From Antrihabitans stalactiti (GTDB lineage Bacteria; Actinomycetota; Actinomycetes; Mycobacteriales; Mycobacteriaceae), in assembly GCF_012932915.1 (NCBI RefSeq), contig NZ_VCQU01000009.1:1-64000 (forward strand): 64,000 nucleotides of DNA, in the 5' to 3' direction. The notes beneath the pieces were generated by a model. That model worked only from the letters and a program-made list of their open reading frames with translations, was not told the DNA's origin and did not search any database. A program made the position numbers and the translations under genes. Below, in pieces: positions 20,106 through 29,389 of the stretch (its first letter is position 1; every line of letters begins with the position of its first letter).

Positions 20106-20774
20106 TCAGTTGGGAACAACTTCGGCGAGCAGCCACTTGTCGCCGACCTTCTCCATCCGCACGACCTGCGGGCCTTGCCTGCTTTCCACGGCGACACCGT
20201 CGCGGTCCACGCTCACGGCCACGAACACGATCACCTCGGCGCGGTCGCCGTCCAATGCCGTGACACCCACGTCGTCGACACGCGCGGTCGTGCTCGTGTG
20301 AGACTGAACCGCGAAGTCCTTTGTGGCATCGGCAGTCTTGTTGAACTCGTCCTTCATCTTGTCCGTGAAGACCTGGCTGCCCGCGTTGCGCCAGTCGTCG
20401 ATCTTGTCGTATTTGTACTGGGCGAGAGTGACGATCGCATTCGCTGCCGCGGCCTTGACCTGCTCGGTCGCGGGGTTGTCGACGAAGGCCTCGTTGGTCA
20501 CGTCGGCGCCCGGCCTGAAGTAGGCGACCAACGCGAAGACACCGAGGACGAGTGCGGCGCCCGCGAGAATCGCGGTGAGCCGCCAGTCACGCAAAGTTCG
20601 AGCCGGCGACGGCGCCGGCTCCGACTTCTTGTCTGGTTTGCGGAGCAGCACGCTCGGCGTCGGGGCGTCCTCGCCGTTGTCGACAACCCTGTCGACTGCG
20701 GGTCGGTTGGCCCCCGCGACCTTCGGACGACGACGCGGAGTCGACCGGTTCACGCGACGATTGGGCGGTGCCAT
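20106..20774 (-). CDS. Mce-associated membrane protein (Mas type), distal
   Basis: A 222-residue protein with a Pro/Arg-rich cytoplasmic N terminus of about 85 residues, one transmembrane helix (LTAILAGAALVLGVFALVAYF) and an outer domain of about 120 residues with the NTF2-like pattern usual for Mce-associated proteins (QYKYDKIDDWRNAGSQVFTDK). It likely supports the Mce complex at the outer face of the membrane. Its ATG overlaps the preceding gene's stop (ATGA); a GTG one codon earlier is also possible. Last gene of the mce operon. Confidence 0.8.
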   Translation of the reverse strand: MAPPNRRVNRSTPRRRPKVAGANRPAVDRVVDNGEDAPTPSVLLRKPDKKSEPAPSPARTLRDWRLTAILAGAALVLGVFALVAYFRPGADVTNEAFVDNPATEQVKAAAANAIVTLAQYKYDKIDDWRNAGSQVFTDKMKDEFNKTADATKDFAVQSHTSTTARVDDVGVTALDGDRAEVIVFVAVSVDRDGVAVESRQGPQVVRMEKVGDKWLLAEVVPN

Positions 20775-21367
20775 CACCGGCCTCCTGGCTCGGTCGGTTG
20801 GGGCTCGGGTGTTGGCGTTGGCGTGGGTTGTGGCGTCGCAGGCACGTCGAGCGGCAGCGTTTCGAGCCGCGTCGCTTCGGAGGCCTTCCAGACACCGTCG
20901 ACGGTCTCCAACTGGATCGTCATCGTGACGCGGTCCAAGAGGGCAGGCTGGTTCGCCCTCGTCGTCGACTGGTGCAGCACGACGAGCGCTTTCGCCGTCT
21001 CTTCATCGGAGTTCAGTTCGATGAGCGAGACGTTGGTGATCTCTTTGACGGCGAGGCTCGCTTGATTGGCGGTGATTGCTGTCTTGAGCGCTTCCTTGTT
21101 CGCGATGTACTCGTCCTTGAGCTTGCCCGTGACCGACGATTCGATGTTCCGGAAGCTGGCGTCGAGATCGGCCAGGTCGAAGGTGCTGATATTCAGCGCA
21201 GCACTCTGTGCCGCATCGAGTGCTTCCTCGCGCGCATGGGCCCGCGGCTTCTCCACAAACGCCGCGTGGGCCCAGCCGAATCCGAACCAACCGGCCGCAG
21301 CGAGGGCAATGAGCGCCAGCAAGGCCGCCAGCCCCGTCGCTGCGGGCAACAAGCTACCGCGCTTCAC
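20774..21367 (-). CDS. Mce-associated membrane protein (Mas type), proximal
   Basis: A 197-residue protein with a short basic N terminus, one transmembrane helix (GLAALLALIALAAAGWFGFGW, about 12-32) and an outer domain typical of Mce-associated proteins (FDLADLDASFRNIESSVTGKL), ending in a Pro/Thr-rich tail. GTG start. It is 36 bases after mceF and overlaps the next Mas gene by four bases. Paired Mas genes after mceF are the rule for these loci. Confidence 0.8.
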   Translation of the reverse strand: MKRGSLLPAATGLAALLALIALAAAGWFGFGWAHAAFVEKPRAHAREEALDAAQSAALNISTFDLADLDASFRNIESSVTGKLKDEYIANKEALKTAITANQASLAVKEITNVSLIELNSDEETAKALVVLHQSTTRANQPALLDRVTMTIQLETVDGVWKASEATRLETLPLDVPATPQPTPTPTPEPQPTEPGGR

Positions 21368-21403
21368 GCGCCCACCATACGTGCCGACGAAGGTTGATCG
21401 ATT

Positions 21404-22669
21404 TCACCGCTTCGGAGTGATCCCCATCAACGTCGCCAGCTGGATAGCGATGGGCGAGAGATTGAGCTTGTCCGGGTCGACCTTCGGCCGGCTGTCCCAC
21501 GGTTGCACCACGTCCGGGTCGGCGTACTTTGCCCGTTCACCGCCACGCACATCCGTGGGGTTGCCGAACGGCACGGTGCAGGTCGCGTCCTTGTTGAACG
21601 GAAAGTCGTCGCGCGTGTCGTCGAAGTTCGGGTTCTGCCGCTTCATTTCCTCGAGGATCGCCTGAGTGCCCTCGTAGCCCTTTGTGCAAGCCGGCGGGTT
21701 GTTGGTCTCCAAGACCAGCCCGAAATGCGTCGTACCGTCACCTGGGGCCGTCGCCGAGGCGCCGGTGGACAGTGCGGGCAAAAGCTGAAGCAGCGGTCGC
21801 AACGCGAAGCTGGTCGGCGCGATCGTGCGCAGTGTGTCGTGCAGATTGGTCAGGTCCTGCGTCAGCCCCGGACCGCTCTCGTCGAGCAGGCTGCCCGCCT
21901 GATCACTCGCGGCCAGCCCGGTGTCGATGAGGGTCCGGATGTCGGGATCGCTCGCACGCAGTTGCTGGGTCAGCAGCAGCAGTCCGTTGCTGAAGGTCCG
22001 AATCGAGTCGGCTTGGTCGGCCTGCGTCCCGAGTACGGTCCGGCCGTCGTGAATCAGCGCCAACGTCTGCGGCAACGCTTCGAGAGCGGAATCGGTGAAG
22101 GTGTTCAGCGAGTCGACGAGGATCTGCAGATCGTCACCCTTTGCGTTGAACGCGACGCCCAGTTCGTGGACCATCTCGCGCAGCTTGTCCAGCGGTACGG
22201 ACCGCGCAAGGGTGTCGACGCTTGCGATCAGGTCCTCGACGGGGACGGGCGTCGACGCCTGTGCTTCCTTCTCGTCCTTGGGTTCGATGACCGATCCGGC
22301 TTTCAGGAAGGGCCCTTCGGAGGTGTCCGAGCGCAGGTCCACGTACTGCTCGCCGATCGCGGAGCGGTTCACCACGAACGCTTGAACGGCTGCCGGGATG
22401 TCCGGCCCGCCGGTGTCGAGCATCAGCGATACCGCCACGCCGTCGGCGGTCAGCGAGATATCGCCAACCCTGCCTACCGGAACACCGAGGAACGTCACTT
22501 CCGAATCGCGGTACAGCCCACCGGTCTGCGGGAACTTGGCCGTGACCTCGTACTGACCGAACCCGAGCAGATTGTCGAGGCGGACGTACTTGCCGCCGAC
22601 GAACACGACGCCGAGCACTGCCACGATGACGAACGCGACGAGCTGATACCTGACGAGTTTGGACCTCAT
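21404..22669 (-). CDS. mceF: Mce family protein, MceF position
   Basis: A 421-residue cell-envelope protein with an N-terminal signal anchor (VAFVIVAVLGVVFVGG near residues 10-27), an MlaD/MCE domain (about 38-115, FPQTGGLYRDSEVTFLGVPVGRV) and a helical stretch with a Pro-rich C terminus. With five sister proteins it would form the periplasm-spanning channel of a lipid importer. The ATG at 22669 overlaps the mceE stop by four bases. Sixth mce gene in order. The transported lipid is not shown by sequence. Confidence 0.88.
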   Translation of the reverse strand: MRSKLVRYQLVAFVIVAVLGVVFVGGKYVRLDNLLGFGQYEVTAKFPQTGGLYRDSEVTFLGVPVGRVGDISLTADGVAVSLMLDTGGPDIPAAVQAFVVNRSAIGEQYVDLRSDTSEGPFLKAGSVIEPKDEKEAQASTPVPVEDLIASVDTLARSVPLDKLREMVHELGVAFNAKGDDLQILVDSLNTFTDSALEALPQTLALIHDGRTVLGTQADQADSIRTFSNGLLLLTQQLRASDPDIRTLIDTGLAASDQAGSLLDESGPGLTQDLTNLHDTLRTIAPTSFALRPLLQLLPALSTGASATAPGDGTTHFGLVLETNNPPACTKGYEGTQAILEEMKRQNPNFDDTRDDFPFNKDATCTVPFGNPTDVRGGERAKYADPDVVQPWDSRPKVDPDKLNLSPIAIQLATLMGITPKR

Positions 22670-23889
22670 CGCGGCACCACCCCCAACTGGTCGAGTAACG
22701 CGGAGAACGGATCCTGGCCAGGAGCGGGAACGTTGCCGACCGCGGGCCGCACGACATTCGGCGCCAACGGCAGAAGCGAGATGGTCGGCCACCCCGGGCG
22801 CGGACCGTTGCCGTGGTAGTACGGATTGGTCGGATCGACGGGAACCGGTGGACCCACTGGGTCGACGTACACCGGGTCGGGCTTGCCGACGCCGAGGTTG
22901 CTCAGGGTCGTGCCGATCTGCAGGTCGACCGACAGCCAGGTGTTGACGTATCCGCCCGCGGTGCTTTCGAGTACCGAATCCGGGAACGGATAGGTCGGGA
23001 TGAGCGGGAACGCCGTCACCAGATCAGGCGCTGCTTCGCCGAGAGCCTGCAGGGTCGGGCGCAACGCTCGCAGGTCGCGGATCAGATCGTTCTTCGAGGT
23101 GTTGATGACGTCGAAGCCGACCTGACCGAGGCGGTCGAGCTGGCTCAACATAGCGGTCAATTGCGGACGCTGTTCTTCGAGAATCCGAACGCCCTCGGGC
23201 AGCTCGTCGAGGATCTTGCCGATCTGATCGGTCTGCTCGCTGACCCGGCTCGCCAGCACGTCGAGCCCGTCGAGCGCACGCGTGATGTCGTCGACCTGCT
23301 CTTCCAGGCCGGACACCAGGGTGTTCGCCTGTTCCAGCAGCGACCGCAATTTCGACTCACGCCCACCGACCGCCTTGTTGACCTCGGTGATGATGGGCTG
23401 CAACTGGGCGACACCGCCACCGTTGAGCAGCAAGGACAACGCGCCCAATACTTGCTCGATATCCGTTGCGTGCCTGGTGTTTTCGATGTGAATGACGGAG
23501 CCGTCGTGCAGTTTCTCCGACGATGCGTCCTCCAGCGGGACCGTCAGCTCGATGAACTTCTCACCGAGCAGATTCGACTGCCGCACTTCCGCGCCCGCAT
23601 TGCTCGGCACGTCGACGTTCCCGTTCAGCAGGACGGTCACGCTCGCGATCCAGCCGTCGCCACCTGTCGCGATCTTGTCGACTCGGCCGACGGGGACGCC
23701 GTCCAACTTGACCGCAGACTGCGGAACGAGGTCGAGGACGTCGTCGAACTGGATGTCGACCTTCATCGGATGGTCGCCGACGTCGGCGCCACCGGGCAGC
23801 GGGATGTCGTATACACCTTGCGAGCCGCACGCCGTTGCTACCAGCGCGGTCGCGCAGACGCTGAGTGCGGCGAGACGAGTGCGCTTCAT
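22666..23889 (-). CDS. mceE: Mce family lipoprotein, MceE position
   Basis: A 407-residue lipoprotein: signal peptide with lipobox VATAC (Cys21), then an MCE domain (about 40-118, VLDLVPQSAVKLDGVPVGRVD) and long coiled helices. MceE is the lipid-anchored member in mycobacterial loci (LprK/LprN type), which this matches. A proline-rich low-complexity segment (PVYVDPVGPPVPVDPTNPYY) lies near the C terminus. Four-base overlaps join it to mceD and mceF. Confidence 0.9.
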   Translation of the reverse strand: MKRTRLAALSVCATALVATACGSQGVYDIPLPGGADVGDHPMKVDIQFDDVLDLVPQSAVKLDGVPVGRVDKIATGGDGWIASVTVLLNGNVDVPSNAGAEVRQSNLLGEKFIELTVPLEDASSEKLHDGSVIHIENTRHATDIEQVLGALSLLLNGGGVAQLQPIITEVNKAVGGRESKLRSLLEQANTLVSGLEEQVDDITRALDGLDVLASRVSEQTDQIGKILDELPEGVRILEEQRPQLTAMLSQLDRLGQVGFDVINTSKNDLIRDLRALRPTLQALGEAAPDLVTAFPLIPTYPFPDSVLESTAGGYVNTWLSVDLQIGTTLSNLGVGKPDPVYVDPVGPPVPVDPTNPYYHGNGPRPGWPTISLLPLAPNVVRPAVGNVPAPGQDPFSALLDQLGVVPR

Positions 23890-25121
23890 CGGGTGCCGTC
23901 CGGAACTCGAGGGGACGGGATTGGCGGCACGGTGCCCGGAACGGGAGCTTGCTGCTGGTTGTCGTTGCTGAGAATGCCGAACGGCAGAATCAGCGTCGGA
24001 GTCTTCACGCCTGCGGTGATCTGATCGGTGATCGTCTTGCAGTTGTCCAGAATCGGTCGGAGCTGCCGACCGAGCGCTTCGAATTTGGGATCGCCAGGCT
24101 TGAGCTTGCCGAGGTCGAGCATCTTGCAGATCACCCCGAACGGTTCCTGCAGGTCCGGGAAGTCCGCGCGCATATCGAGCGTGCCGGATTCGGCGTTGTG
24201 CACGTTGACCAGGTTGCTCAGCGCCACCGGCATCACCGGCAACGCCTTGGCGATGTTGTCGCGCTGGTCGGCCAGGGTCTGCGTCAGCGTGACCAAACTG
24301 TTCGAGTTGGTTTCGATCAATGCGCGATTGTCGTTGATGAATCGCGCGACATCGCCGAGCGCGACGGAGAGCAGGTTGAGCGCCTCCCCGAGATTCTGCC
24401 GTTCACCCGCCAGGAATCCGCTCAGATCGGCCAGCTGGGCATTGAACGTACGAACCTGGTTGTCGTTGACTGCCAGCATCGTGACGAACGATTGCAGCGC
24501 TTTGATGGTGTCGAAAATGTCGCCGCGAGTGTCGGAGAGATAGCGCGCCGCTCGCGAGAGTTGGGTGATGCTGTCGCCCAGCGCTTGACCGTTTCCGCTC
24601 AGGTTCGCGGCACCCGTTTCGACGAGCTTCGAAAGCACGCCGTCCTTGTTGGCACCGTTGGGGCCGAGTGCGGTCGACAGCTCGGTGACGCTCTTGTAGA
24701 GCCGATCGACCTCGACGGGAGTTGCCGTGCGGTCGCGCGGGATGGTGGCAGTTCTGCCCATCTTCTCGCCACCGGAATACGCCGGGGTGAGCTGGATGAA
24801 GCGGTCCGCGACGATCGAGGGAATGATCTCGGCTGCTCTGGCGTCCGCCGGAATGTCGTACTTGCGGTCGATGGTCATCACGACCTTGACCTGGTCGCCC
24901 ATCGGCTCGACGGAGTCGACTTCACCGACTGGCACGCCGAGCACACGAACATCGGAGCCTTCGTAGATCCCGACGCCGCTGTCGAAGTACGCGGTGATCT
25001 TCGTCGTCGTCGCCCACTGGAAGATCCACCAGGCGCCGCCTGCCAGCACGAGCGCGACGACCGTCGCAAGAGCGATCGGCACCCAACGCGAACGCTTGCC
25101 GGTGGTCTGCGGTTCCGTCAT
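23886..25121 (-). CDS. mceD: Mce family protein, MceD position
   Basis: A 411-residue envelope protein with an N-terminal transmembrane anchor (ALATVVALVLAGGAWWIFQW), an MCE domain (about 40-115, YFDSGVGIYEGSDVRVLGVPVG) and a long helical region. The C terminus is Gln/Pro-rich (NDNQQQAPVPGTVPPIPSPR). Its ATG overlaps the mceC stop by one base and its stop overlaps mceE. Part of the six-component lipid channel. Confidence 0.88.
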   Translation of the reverse strand: MTEPQTTGKRSRWVPIALATVVALVLAGGAWWIFQWATTTKITAYFDSGVGIYEGSDVRVLGVPVGEVDSVEPMGDQVKVVMTIDRKYDIPADARAAEIIPSIVADRFIQLTPAYSGGEKMGRTATIPRDRTATPVEVDRLYKSVTELSTALGPNGANKDGVLSKLVETGAANLSGNGQALGDSITQLSRAARYLSDTRGDIFDTIKALQSFVTMLAVNDNQVRTFNAQLADLSGFLAGERQNLGEALNLLSVALGDVARFINDNRALIETNSNSLVTLTQTLADQRDNIAKALPVMPVALSNLVNVHNAESGTLDMRADFPDLQEPFGVICKMLDLGKLKPGDPKFEALGRQLRPILDNCKTITDQITAGVKTPTLILPFGILSNDNQQQAPVPGTVPPIPSPRVPDGTR

Positions 25122-26128
25122 CAGTTACCCCCGATCGTTCGGATCGGATCCCGATAGCCGGGAATGTCGGGCAATCCTGGTGGCGTGAGGTTGACGATGA
25201 TGGCGTCGAACCAGCGACCGGTGCCGAGGACGTTGGCGTAGATGTTGTAGAACGGCTTCGCCAATTCGAGAGTCTTGCTGAGGTTCGCCTGATTGGCGTT
25301 CAGGATGTCCACGGCCCCAGCGAGGTTGGTCAGCGCCGGACCGATCTGCGCCTCGTTGTCGGCGACGAACGCCGAGAGCTCCGAGGACAAGGCGCGGGTC
25401 GAGGTCAGCAGCTGGGAAATTGCCTGTTGCCGATAGTTGAGTTCGGTCAGCAACTCGCCGCCCGATTGGATCAGGCGCTCGAATTCGGCATTGCGGTCGG
25501 CGAGGATCTTCGTCGTCGTCTTGGTCGCGGCGAACAGTCGCTGCAGTTCCTGATCGCGTTTGGCGAGCGTCTCCGACAGTCGCTTCACGCCGTCGATCGA
25601 CCCGCGGATCTCCGGTGGCGTTCCCGCAAATGCCTCGGTCAACACCTGCATGCTCGTTGCCAGCTTTGTGGTGTCGATGTCGTCCAAGGTTCGCGCCGCA
25701 TCGCTGAACGCATCGACGACGTCGTACGGCGACGTCGTACGCGTGAGCGGTATCCGCGAGCTCGGGTCCGCAGTCTCGGTGCCGCGCGGATCGAGGCCGA
25801 GGTACTTCTGGCCGAGCAACGTCTTGATCTGGATGGACGCTGTGGTCTCGTTGCCGATCCACGTGTCCTTGGTCCTGAAATCGACGAGCACCTTGTTTCC
25901 GTCGAGACGCACATCGGTGACTTTGCCGACCTTGACGCCTGCGACTCGAACTTCGTTGCCCACCTTGAGCCCAGCGGCTTCCTTGAACTCGGCCGTGTAC
26001 TTCGTGCCTGCGCCGATGATCGGCAGGGAGTCGAGGAAGAACGCGGACATCGTGACCAGCAGAACCAGGACGATGCCCAACGCACCGGTGGCGGCAGGAC
26101 TACGACGGTGTCGAATGCGATCGGTCAT
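25121..26128 (-). CDS. mceC: Mce family protein, MceC position
   Basis: A 335-residue envelope protein with an anchor helix (LGIVLVLLVTMSAFFLDSLP), an MCE domain (about 40-120, FKEAAGLKVGNEVRVAGVKVGKV) and a helical C-terminal part without the long proline tail seen in many MceC proteins. The ATG at 26128 overlaps the mceB stop; the longer open frame upstream is shadow sequence. Third mce gene of the operon. Confidence 0.88.
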   Translation of the reverse strand: MTDRIRHRRSPAATGALGIVLVLLVTMSAFFLDSLPIIGAGTKYTAEFKEAAGLKVGNEVRVAGVKVGKVTDVRLDGNKVLVDFRTKDTWIGNETTASIQIKTLLGQKYLGLDPRGTETADPSSRIPLTRTTSPYDVVDAFSDAARTLDDIDTTKLATSMQVLTEAFAGTPPEIRGSIDGVKRLSETLAKRDQELQRLFAATKTTTKILADRNAEFERLIQSGGELLTELNYRQQAISQLLTSTRALSSELSAFVADNEAQIGPALTNLAGAVDILNANQANLSKTLELAKPFYNIYANVLGTGRWFDAIIVNLTPPGLPDIPGYRDPIRTIGGN

Positions 26129-27213
26129 CGGCCCGCCTCGTTGTGGCAGCGAGTTGCGGAGTTCGTGTAGATCGGCTGGTTGATCGTCGGCAGTCCCGCG
26201 GGCAGATTCAGCTGCGGCGCGCCGTTGTCGCCGGCACCGGCGACGATGTCGATTCCGCAGAGATAGAACTGGAACCACGAACCGTAGCTACCGACTCTGC
26301 CGAGCCGCTCCATTTTCAGGGGCAGGTTCGTGAGGGCATCGTTGACCTCGTCGCGACGGTTGACGAGTTCGCCGGTGAGCTGACTGAGACCAGCGATGGA
26401 GCCCTGCAACGACGGCCGGGTCGGCACCAGCAAATCTGCTGTGGCGCTCGTGAGGTCGGACAGTGACTGGACCGAACTTCCCACGGTGTTGCGGTCTGCC
26501 GCGAGCCCGCTGACCAGACGCTCGGTCTTGATGATCATGTCGTTGAGCTCGTCGTCGCGCTGATTGACCGTCTCCAGAATCGTGGTCAGGTTCTTGATCA
26601 GCGAGCCGATCACCGCATCTTTGTCGGCGATCTTGTTCGTCAGCTTCGACGCGTTCGACACCAGGTCGGCGATGGTGCCGCCCTCCCCTTGGAAGACTTG
26701 AATGATCTCGCCGGACAAGTTGTTGACGTCGTCGGCGCTGAGGGTTTGGAAGAGCGGCCTAAAACCGTTGAACAACAAGGTCAGATCGACCGCGGGCGTC
26801 GTCTTGTCCAACCCGAGCGTGGAACCTTCGTTGATCTTGAAGCCCTGCGGACCGGAATCTTGACTCAACGCGATGTAGCGCTGGCCCACGAGGTTCCGGA
26901 ACTTGATCGTGGCGTGGGTCGTCGACGGCAGCCAGTCGCGGTCGTCGAGAGCGAACTCGACTTCTGCCTCGGCGGGCTTGCCGTCCTTATGCTGATCGAC
27001 GATCGAGATCTTGCGTACCGAACCAACCCGTACGCCGGCGATCCGAATCTCGTCACCGGGATTGAGCGACGTGACATCGGTGAACCGCGCTTTGAACGTG
27101 GAGCCGCCACCACCGCTGGAGTTCGCGATGGTGAATGCGAGCATTCCGGTCGCGAGAACGGTGACGATGACGAAGATTCCCAGCTTGATGAGCGGTGCGG
27201 CGAGACTCTTCAT
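26125..27213 (-). CDS. mceB: Mce family protein, MceB position
   Basis: A 362-residue envelope protein with an N-terminal anchor (LIKLGIFVIVTVLATGMLAFTI), an MCE domain (about 38-125, FTDVTSLNPGDEIRIAGVRVG) and a helical region ending in a Cys-containing tail (FYLCGIDIV). Four-base overlaps with mceA and mceC. Second mce gene. Confidence 0.88.
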   Translation of the reverse strand: MKSLAAPLIKLGIFVIVTVLATGMLAFTIANSSGGGGSTFKARFTDVTSLNPGDEIRIAGVRVGSVRKISIVDQHKDGKPAEAEVEFALDDRDWLPSTTHATIKFRNLVGQRYIALSQDSGPQGFKINEGSTLGLDKTTPAVDLTLLFNGFRPLFQTLSADDVNNLSGEIIQVFQGEGGTIADLVSNASKLTNKIADKDAVIGSLIKNLTTILETVNQRDDELNDMIIKTERLVSGLAADRNTVGSSVQSLSDLTSATADLLVPTRPSLQGSIAGLSQLTGELVNRRDEVNDALTNLPLKMERLGRVGSYGSWFQFYLCGIDIVAGAGDNGAPQLNLPAGLPTINQPIYTNSATRCHNEAGR

Positions 27214-28538
27214 TTCATCCTCACCTCACTCCCCCGCAATGCCGGCGCGCCGAACAACAAGGTCCATTGCGGAATGTCTTGCGGCGCTATGCCGGTCGCC
27301 GCACCGTAGACCATCGACAGCGTCTCGTGCTCCGCGGTCGACCCTGAGAAGTCGGCAGGAACGAGCGAGAACTGCGGGACAGCCATTGTCGGGACGTCCC
27401 CGCCCGGGTTCCTGCTCGGAGGCTGGTACGAGCCGTCGTTGTTGGCGCCCCCCGGATACTGACCGGCGTCGACTCCGAGCGGCGCCTCCGGCGCGCACTG
27501 CGGTCCGCGAGTGTCGAGGAACCGAGGTTCGTCCTGGTTCGGCAGGTATTTCCCCCGAGTGTTGACGACCTCGATGGTCACGCGCGACCCCGGAAACTTC
27601 GAACCCTTGCCCAGGATCTCGTCGGTGCGTGGCTTGATGGCAGCGAAGTTGCGCAACGTGCAGGTGAAGGTCGGCGAGTAGGTCGCGAGCAACTCGAGCG
27701 CTTCGCGAGAGTCCGCCGCGATGTCGACGATGTTGTCGCGGTTGGCAGCGAGGAAGTCCGTCGCCGTGCTTCCTGTCGAGGTCACCGAGGCGAGGACCGC
27801 ATCGATCTGGGACCGGCGTTCGACGATCGTCGCGTTCGTCGTCCGCAAATTGTCGAGCGCTTCGACCAGCTGCGGCGCCGCGTCGGAGTAGGTCTGTGAG
27901 AACGTAGCAAGGCTGCGCAGCGATTCCTGCAGGTTGGGCATCTCGGTGTTGATGCCTGCAAAGATCGTGTCGAGACGCTCGATGGTCGTGCCCAGTTCCT
28001 CACCGCGGCCGTCGATCGCTTTCGCGACCGCACTCAACGTGGTCATGAGATCTTGCGGCGGAATTGCCTGCAGCAATGGCAAGACACTGTCGAGAAGTCG
28101 GTTGAGCTCGATGGCATTACCGCTGCGGTCCTGCTCGACAACGGAGTCCGACGTCAAGTGGTCGCCACTTCCGGCCGACGTTCCGGGCGGAATGATCAGC
28201 GAGACGTAGCGTTCGCCGAACAACGTCTTCGGCAGGAGCCGAGCAGTCACGTTCGCCGGAATTTGATCTGCCTTGTCCGGATCGATAGCCATGACCGCGT
28301 GGACCTTGCCACCCTCCGGCTTCGTCGAGCGCACCTCGCCGACCGTAAGTCCGCGCACCTTCACGTCAGCATGCTTGGGCAACGAGTTGCCGACCGTATC
28401 GGTCACGAGACCGACTTCGACGACATCCTTGAACGTCTTGTTGTACATCGCTATCGAACCCCACACGAACAACGCGAGGACCAGGAAGAACGAGACTCCC
28501 AGGACCCGTTTGCGCAGGTTCGACGGCGTGTGGATCAT
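27210..28538 (-). CDS. mceA: Mce family protein, MceA position
   Basis: A 442-residue envelope protein with an anchor helix (LGVSFFLVLALFVWGSIAMY), an MCE domain (about 38-118, SLPKHADVKVRGLTVGEVRS) and a long helical domain. The last 120 residues are rich in Pro, Gly and Asn. The ATG at 28538 overlaps the yrbEB stop by four bases. It is the first of six mce genes and its product normally meets the YrbE permeases. Confidence 0.88.
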   Translation of the reverse strand: MIHTPSNLRKRVLGVSFFLVLALFVWGSIAMYNKTFKDVVEVGLVTDTVGNSLPKHADVKVRGLTVGEVRSTKPEGGKVHAVMAIDPDKADQIPANVTARLLPKTLFGERYVSLIIPPGTSAGSGDHLTSDSVVEQDRSGNAIELNRLLDSVLPLLQAIPPQDLMTTLSAVAKAIDGRGEELGTTIERLDTIFAGINTEMPNLQESLRSLATFSQTYSDAAPQLVEALDNLRTTNATIVERRSQIDAVLASVTSTGSTATDFLAANRDNIVDIAADSREALELLATYSPTFTCTLRNFAAIKPRTDEILGKGSKFPGSRVTIEVVNTRGKYLPNQDEPRFLDTRGPQCAPEAPLGVDAGQYPGGANNDGSYQPPSRNPGGDVPTMAVPQFSLVPADFSGSTAEHETLSMVYGAATGIAPQDIPQWTLLFGAPALRGSEVRMK

Positions 28539-29386
28539 CCCGATACCCGAACGGTCGTCGTCGTTCCCCAAATCGCCAAACTGAGGAAGAAGTCGAGAAT
28601 GTTGACTGTGACGATGGCCGCGCGCACCGCCCGCCCGACCGCGACGCCCACGCCCGCCGGACCGCCCGTGGCGTGAAAACCGTAATAGCAGTGGATCAAG
28701 ATGATCACGAAGGCGAAGATGAGCACCTTCAAGAACGAATACAACACGTCTTGCGGTGGCAAGAACCCGTTGAAGTAGTGGTCGTAGGAACCGCTCGATT
28801 GGCCGTTGAAATAGATGCTGATCGCTCGCGACGCCAAGAACGATGCCAATAGTCCGACGATGTAGAGCGGGATGACGGCGATGAAGCCGGCGATCATGCG
28901 GGTCGTGACCAGGAACGGGATACCTGGAACTGCCATGACTTCCAGGGCGTCGATCTCTTCGGAGATTCGCATCGCACCGAGTTGCGCAGTGAAACCGCAA
29001 CCGACAGTCGCCGACAGGGCGAGCGCGGCGACGAGCGGCGCGATCTCGCGCGTGTTGATGTAGGCGCTCAGGAAGCCCGTGAGGACCGAACTACCGAGCT
29101 GGTCCAGTGCGGCGAAACCCTGCAGTCCGACGACCACGCCGACCGAGCCCGACATCAGAAGGATCACGCCGACCGTTCCGCCGATGACCGCGAGCGCGCC
29201 GCTTCCGAACGTCACCTCGGCCAGCAGCCGAAGCAACTCTTTGGGGTAACGGTGCAAAGTTCGTGGTGTCCACGCGATGGTCCGCGAGTAGAACGACATC
29301 TGCTCGCCCGCGCGGTCGATGATCCCGAGCGGAGCCCGGACGATCTTGCGGGTCGCGTGCGCGGCGCGACTGGCCGTTGTCGTCAC
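28535..29386 (-). CDS. yrbEB: MlaE-family permease YrbEB
   Basis: A 283-residue integral membrane protein of the MlaE/YrbE family with about five hydrophobic segments. The conserved coupling-helix motif EEIDALEVMAVPGIPFLV is present. It begins with GTG at 29386, three bases after the yrbEA stop. With YrbEA it forms the inner-membrane permease of the Mce lipid importer, driven by the Mkl ATPase encoded upstream. Confidence 0.9.
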   Translation of the reverse strand: MTTTASRAAHATRKIVRAPLGIIDRAGEQMSFYSRTIAWTPRTLHRYPKELLRLLAEVTFGSGALAVIGGTVGVILLMSGSVGVVVGLQGFAALDQLGSSVLTGFLSAYINTREIAPLVAALALSATVGCGFTAQLGAMRISEEIDALEVMAVPGIPFLVTTRMIAGFIAVIPLYIVGLLASFLASRAISIYFNGQSSGSYDHYFNGFLPPQDVLYSFLKVLIFAFVIILIHCYYGFHATGGPAGVGVAVGRAVRAAIVTVNILDFFLSLAIWGTTTTVRVSG

Positions 29387-29389
29387 GAC

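Noticed and set aside
28535-29000. Longer mceA start in yrbEB
   Set aside because: Upstream codons are in the yrbEB coding region; the ATG at 28538 overlaps the yrbEB stop as in the other mce junctions.
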